From: Bacillota bacterium
Lineage (GTDB): Bacteria; Bacillota; Clostridia; Lachnospirales; Lachnospiraceae
Direction: 5' to 3'
NCBI GenBank assembly: GCA_023437885.1
Contig: JAEZFH010000380.1
Coordinates: forward strand, 1-10,752
Length of the DNA: 10,752 bases
In this document: in pieces, positions 7,769 to 10,752 of the stretch
How positions within the stretch are numbered: position 1 is the stretch's first letter
Layout of the letters: the number at the start of each line of letters is the position of its first letter
Made by a program: the position numbers and the translations under genes
The notes under the pieces: generated by a model
Told to the model about the DNA's origin: nothing
Seen by the model: only the letters and a program-made list of their open reading frames with translations
The model's database searches: none

Positions 7769-7855
7769 CTGTACTTCCTCCAATATGAATGATTTAACTT
7801 AATGCCAATATATCCTTATCATACACCATTCACATTGATTTAAGTCACATAATAT

Positions 7856-9229
7856 TTAATTTAGCAGATTAAAATATTGACCGTTCCACAGATTAAGGAC
7901 CTTCTTAAGACAGAAGCCATAGTCGATCCTTTCGATTTCCTTTACCGCATAGATCGGAACGGAGGAATAATAATTGCCATCGATGGAATATCTTGCTTCT
8001 CCAATTACACTGTCTGACTTCACCGGGGCCTCCAGGTAATTCGGAAGCACATATTCAACCGATACCTGCTCATCCCCACGCATCAGCAGGGACAAGCTTC
8101 CATTCATGGAAAGCTCCTCATATTTAACCTGACCATTCTTTACAAATAAAGGCTCTAATTTAACATCCTGATATATTTGCCGTTCTTCATAGTTTTCTAC
8201 ACCATAATCCATCAGTTCCCGGGTATCCGACCACTTGAGACCCTTATTCGGCGGCCATCCGCAGCCGAGCACTACAGAGATCAGTGCTTTATTCTGGCGC
8301 TTGACGGCTCCTACAAAGCAATAGCCGGCTCCCCCGGTAAATCCGGTTTTGACGCCGATGGCACCCTCCATCATATATAGAAAACGATTTTTATTGGTGA
8401 CAGTATAGCCCTTGCCGGATTTCTTTTCCTTAAAGGAATAGGAAGGAGTATTGGTAATTTCCAGGAACTGAGGATTCTTTATGGCATAACTGGCAATAAC
8501 GGCCAGGTCCCTCGCTGTAGTATGGTGGCCTTCTGCATCCAAGCCGTTGGGAGTAACAAAATTGGTATGTTCACACCCCAATCTTCTCGCGGTATCATTC
8601 ATCATGGTTGCAAAACCTTCCACGGAACCGCCAACATGCTCGGCAATGGCGACTGCAACATCGTTATGGCTCTCCAGCATCAGGGAATATAGCAGGTCCT
8701 TAAGCTGGTACTGCTCCCCTGCCTTGATATTCAGTTGAACATCCGGCATCCTGGCAGCGTAGGAAGAAACAGTAACGGTATCATTCATATCCGCATTCTC
8801 CAGTGTCACAATACAGGTCATTATCTTCGTCGTACTGGCCATGGGCATCTCCCGGTAGCCGTTCTCTTCATATAGTACACGATTGTTAGAAGCATCCATA
8901 AGCAGGGAAGAAAGTGCATGCAGGCTCAGCTTTGCAGCTGCTTTATTCCCATCGGCAGACGGCTCCTCGCTGTCCTCTTTATCCTCAAGGGATAATTCCT
9001 GGTCAGTAACCCCCTCCGCCTGTAAGAGTTTATGGTAATCCTTCTCCTCCTGCAATGCGCGTTCATTCTCTTCTTTGATTTTCCTGTCAAAGTCTTCAAA
9101 AACCAAGCCGGTAGAATTAAGAATTTCGCCATAATATTCCTCCAACCTATGATATTGGACCAATGAGAACACAAGCAGCAGTACAATGCAGGGCAATGCC
9201 TTAATGTATTTGTTTTTCACAATTACCAT
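7856..9229 (-). CDS. Serine D-Ala-D-Ala carboxypeptidase, S11 family (DacF-like), N-terminally anchored
   Basis: This penicillin-binding protein trims the terminal D-Ala from peptidoglycan pentapeptides outside the membrane, limiting cross-linking. All three active-site motifs are present: STTK with nucleophile Ser132 and Lys135, SHN at 187-189, and KTG at 294-296. The C-terminal region (about 345-445) fits the PBP5 C-terminal beta domain and ends in an amphipathic stretch. One hydrophobic helix lies at about residues 10-25 with no clear signal-peptidase site, so it is probably retained as an anchor. A Glu/Lys-rich, probably coiled-coil or flexible segment (about 27-95) separates it from the catalytic domain. 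The ribosome site is poor for the ATG at 9229; the GTG three codons later (9220) has a GGATGG five bases upstream and is an alternative start. The length (457) is above simple DacF because of this linker. It is divergent from the sortase gene. Confidence 0.9.
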   Translation of the reverse strand: MVIVKNKYIKALPCIVLLLVFSLVQYHRLEEYYGEILNSTGLVFEDFDRKIKEENERALQEEKDYHKLLQAEGVTDQELSLEDKEDSEEPSADGNKAAAKLSLHALSSLLMDASNNRVLYEENGYREMPMASTTKIMTCIVTLENADMNDTVTVSSYAARMPDVQLNIKAGEQYQLKDLLYSLMLESHNDVAVAIAEHVGGSVEGFATMMNDTARRLGCEHTNFVTPNGLDAEGHHTTARDLAVIASYAIKNPQFLEITNTPSYSFKEKKSGKGYTVTNKNRFLYMMEGAIGVKTGFTGGAGYCFVGAVKRQNKALISVVLGCGWPPNKGLKWSDTRELMDYGVENYEERQIYQDVKLEPLFVKNGQVKYEELSMNGSLSLLMRGDEQVSVEYVLPNYLEAPVKSDSVIGEARYSIDGNYYSSVPIYAVKEIERIDYGFCLKKVLNLWNGQYFNLLN

Positions 9230-9271
9230 CCCATAATAGTTCTTACTCTAAATTTATTGTAAAAGCCTCAG

Positions 9272-9300
9272 ATTATTCATTATTTACATCACTTGGCCAA
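9272..9300 (-). promoter_or_regulatory. Candidate promoter of the carboxypeptidase gene
   Basis: On the minus strand TTGGCC (bases 9295-9300, 4/6) is followed after 17 bases by AATAAT (bases 9272-9277, 5/6). The start would be near 9265, about 36 bases before the ATG at 9229. The position is right, but neither box is perfect. Confidence 0.45.
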
Positions 9301-9314
9301 AGAAGTATTTTTCT

Positions 9315-9330
9315 CTGTATCCGGATACAG
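9315..9330. repeat. Perfect 16-bp palindrome, possible operator
   Basis: CTGTATCCGGATACAG is its own reverse complement, with no loop. It lies between the two divergent promoters, 14 bases beyond the -35 box of the minus-strand promoter and 43 bases before the -35 box of the plus-strand promoter. That is where a dimeric regulator could act on both genes. The binding protein is unknown. Confidence 0.5.
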
Positions 9331-9373
9331 GATATTAAGTGTCCCGCCCCAAAACAGTTACCGTCAAAATGGC

Positions 9374-9402
9374 TTTACTACCGGATTTAATCATTGTATA
9401 AT
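9374..9402 (+). promoter_or_regulatory. Sigma-A promoter toward the sortase gene
   Basis: TTTACT (9374-9379, 4/6) is followed after 17 bases by a consensus TATAAT (9397-9402). The start would be near 9409, about 300 bases ahead of the sortase ATG. No better promoter was found closer to the gene. Confidence 0.55.
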
Positions 9403-9432
9403 GTCGGTAGACAATATACCACACGTTATACA
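9395..9432. repeat. Inverted repeat spanning the sortase promoter -10 and start
   Basis: TGTATAATGT (9395-9404) and ACGTTATACA (9423-9432) are inverted copies matching at 9 of 10 positions, separated by 18 bases. The left arm contains the TATAAT box. A protein bound here would block transcription start. The arms are AT-rich, so chance similarity is possible. Confidence 0.35.
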
Positions 9433-9519
9433 TGTGCGCCGGGCGGAACGAGTGAACATACCGCAATCATTTGTGGTCGTGCCTACACCTTCATTCCTGC
9501 GAAATATGCCTGTATACTT

Positions 9520-9535
9520 ATAATTGCGCAATTAT
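9520..9535. repeat. Perfect 16-bp palindrome in the sortase leader
   Basis: ATAATTGCGCAATTAT is a perfect palindrome without a loop, about 180 bases before the sortase ATG. If transcribed it has no loop bases, so DNA binding by a dimer is more plausible than an RNA hairpin. It shares no sequence with the palindrome at 9315-9330. Confidence 0.45.
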
Positions 9536-9712
9536 GCACATAAACGGTAAGTACATATCATGGCACAAAATATCATAACCATGGATGCTTGCTTTCATGG
9601 GATACATTCGGCTCACATGATACCGGCGCTGACGGAGTGGGTGCATATATCATAATCGCAAGTGATCTTGTATATTAGGATAAATATTCGGCTTTATAAA
9701 GGAGGTTATCGT

Positions 9713-10752
9713 ATGTCCGGGAAGCAGTCGGGCAAGACAATTTATCACGTTCTTCGAATTATATTTATCATAGGGTTTTTTGTATTTACCTCTCTTTTTA
9801 TAAATGAAGTTTTGATCACACCTTATCGTATCCATAAATCGCTGGAAAAGACAAACAGTTACTATAAACCTGTCATGGAGCGCACAGAGCCGGTTCCTGT
9901 CACAATGGCACCGGACAATATCTCCGGGGGAATTACGGAGGAGAATACTTCAACGCAGGAGAAACCGTCCGTCCCGCCGGAACGGGATGAAAAAGGACGG
10001 CTGCTCCAATTCCAGGACTTGCTGAAGGTGAACGGGGATGTGAAAGGATGGATTACCGTCCCGGATACCAATATTGACTATGTGGTGATGCAATCCGGTA
10101 AGGAGGATCCGGAATACTATCTGTACCGGGATTTGGAAGGGAAGAATTTAAAGGCAGGAAGCCTGTTCCTGGATTCCCGGTCTTCCTTGGAGGAACACTC
10201 CAGAAACCTGACCATTCACGGGCACAATATGACATCTACGGATAACATGTTCCATTATCTGGTCAAGTTTAAGGAATTGGATTATTATAAGGAACGGCCC
10301 GTCTTTACCTTTGATTCTATCTATGATACTGCAAAATGGAAAATTTTTTCCGTATTTATCACCAACGGCACCTCGGCCAAGGAGGAGCTGTTCGATTATA
10401 CCAGAGCGGATTTTAAAGATACCTCTGATTTTCTGAACTTTGTGTATCAGCTGCGCATCCGCTCGATCTATAATATCGATTCGGTGGATATTAACGAGAC
10501 GGATCAATTGCTTACTCTGTCCACCTGTTCCTATGAGGTTAAGAATTACCGTACCGTTATTGTGGCGCGCAAGGTCAGAGAGGGCGAGGATGCGGCTGTA
10601 GATGTGGAGAAAGCAGGATTAAACTCCAAGCCGCTCTACCCATACTCCTATTATTACCGTTATGGGGGGCAGGCGCCGAAACTCTCTGCCACCTTTGAGG
10701 AGTCATATTCCAAGGGTGAGATCAACTGGTATAATCCTGACCCATTTCAGAC
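9713..10752 (+). CDS. Class B-like sortase with C-terminal extension (partial, 3' end outside window)
   Basis: The frame opens at an ATG preceded by AAAGGAGG with a seven-base spacer and stays open to the window edge (346 codons). A short basic N-terminus is followed by one membrane helix (about residues 12-32). A low-complexity linker rich in Pro, Glu and Thr (about 50-95) precedes the sortase domain. The catalytic triad is visible: His171 in NLTIHGHNM, Cys272 in LTLSTCSYE, and Arg280 in NYRTVIVAR. GWITVPDTNIDYVVMQ and YLYRDLEGK fit class B sortases. Sortases cleave a sorting signal on secreted proteins and transfer them to peptidoglycan or to pilin lysines. The coding region continues at least 60 residues past the usual end of the domain, with a Tyr- and Pro-rich stretch (YPYSYYYRYGG), so it is longer than a typical SrtB. 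No substrate gene with a sorting motif is visible in the window. Confidence 0.9.
   Translation, partial: MSGKQSGKTIYHVLRIIFIIGFFVFTSLFINEVLITPYRIHKSLEKTNSYYKPVMERTEPVPVTMAPDNISGGITEENTSTQEKPSVPPERDEKGRLLQFQDLLKVNGDVKGWITVPDTNIDYVVMQSGKEDPEYYLYRDLEGKNLKAGSLFLDSRSSLEEHSRNLTIHGHNMTSTDNMFHYLVKFKELDYYKERPVFTFDSIYDTAKWKIFSVFITNGTSAKEELFDYTRADFKDTSDFLNFVYQLRIRSIYNIDSVDINETDQLLTLSTCSYEVKNYRTVIVARKVREGEDAAVDVEKAGLNSKPLYPYSYYYRYGGQAPKLSATFEESYSKGEINWYNPDPFQ

Larger units (their letters stand above)
9230..9712. other. 483-base divergent intergenic region between carboxypeptidase and sortase
   Basis: No convincing gene lies here. The region holds a candidate promoter facing each way (9272-9300 minus, 9374-9402 plus), two perfect 16-bp palindromes (9315-9330 and 9520-9535), and an inverted repeat around the plus promoter start (9395-9432). 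If the plus promoter is used, the sortase mRNA would have an untranslated leader of about 300 bases. I could not match the leader to a known riboswitch or T-box. Confidence 0.6.

Noticed and set aside
7769..7783. Five-codon upstream start for fprA (TTG at 7783)
   Set aside because: That codon overlaps the GGAGG that serves the ATG at 7768.
7769..7855. Possible Rex- or FNR-like operator ahead of fprA
   Set aside because: The AT-rich gap has loose TGTGA-like words but no symmetric match to a known consensus and no convincing promoter.
9293..9523. Plus-strand 76-codon open frame in the intergenic region
   Set aside because: It starts at a TTG without a ribosome site, overlaps the promoter and palindromes, and its translation has no protein-like pattern.
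9403..9712. Known riboswitch or T-box in the sortase leader
   Set aside because: No conserved core such as a T-box motif or a recognisable riboswitch stem set could be seen by eye.

Overview
The window looks like a chromosomal segment of a strictly anaerobic, low-to-mid GC Gram-positive bacterium, most likely a Lachnospiraceae-type Clostridia. Support comes from strong GGAGG ribosome sites, sigma-A-like promoters, a class B-type sortase, a DacF-like carboxypeptidase, a rubredoxin-less flavodiiron protein, and sugar-kinase and aconitase-like sequences resembling those of that family. This placement rests on recognition of protein families, not on a database search.

Layout: seven of the eight supported genes are on the minus strand. 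From right to left they are: a membrane-anchored D-Ala-D-Ala carboxypeptidase (7856-9229); a flavodiiron protein FprA (6581-7768) ending in a textbook terminator; a 1187-residue soluble GGDEF-GGDEF-EAL cyclic-di-GMP protein with its own promoter and a TTG start (2801-6364); a 74-residue two-helix membrane protein (2438-2662); a PfkB-family 2-keto-3-deoxygluconate kinase with its own promoter and terminator (1260-2282); a membrane-anchored protein of unknown function (455-991); and the first 130 codons of an aconitase-family hydratase (1-390). The only plus-strand gene is a class B-like sortase (9713 to beyond the window end). It is divergent from the carboxypeptidase across a 483-base intergenic region.

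The genes do not form one pathway. The carboxypeptidase and sortase are both envelope enzymes acting outside the membrane and share a divergent control region with two perfect 16-bp palindromes and an inverted repeat over the likely sortase promoter. FprA protects against oxygen or nitric oxide. The GGDEF/EAL protein most likely degrades cyclic-di-GMP in response to cytoplasmic signals. The kinase serves uronate/pectin sugar catabolism. Separate promoters and terminators suggest mostly short transcription units. No tRNA, rRNA, insertion sequence, CRISPR array or phage gene was seen. No clear new multi-gene system is evident; the most unusual items are the sortase upstream region and the sensory part of the GGDEF/EAL protein.
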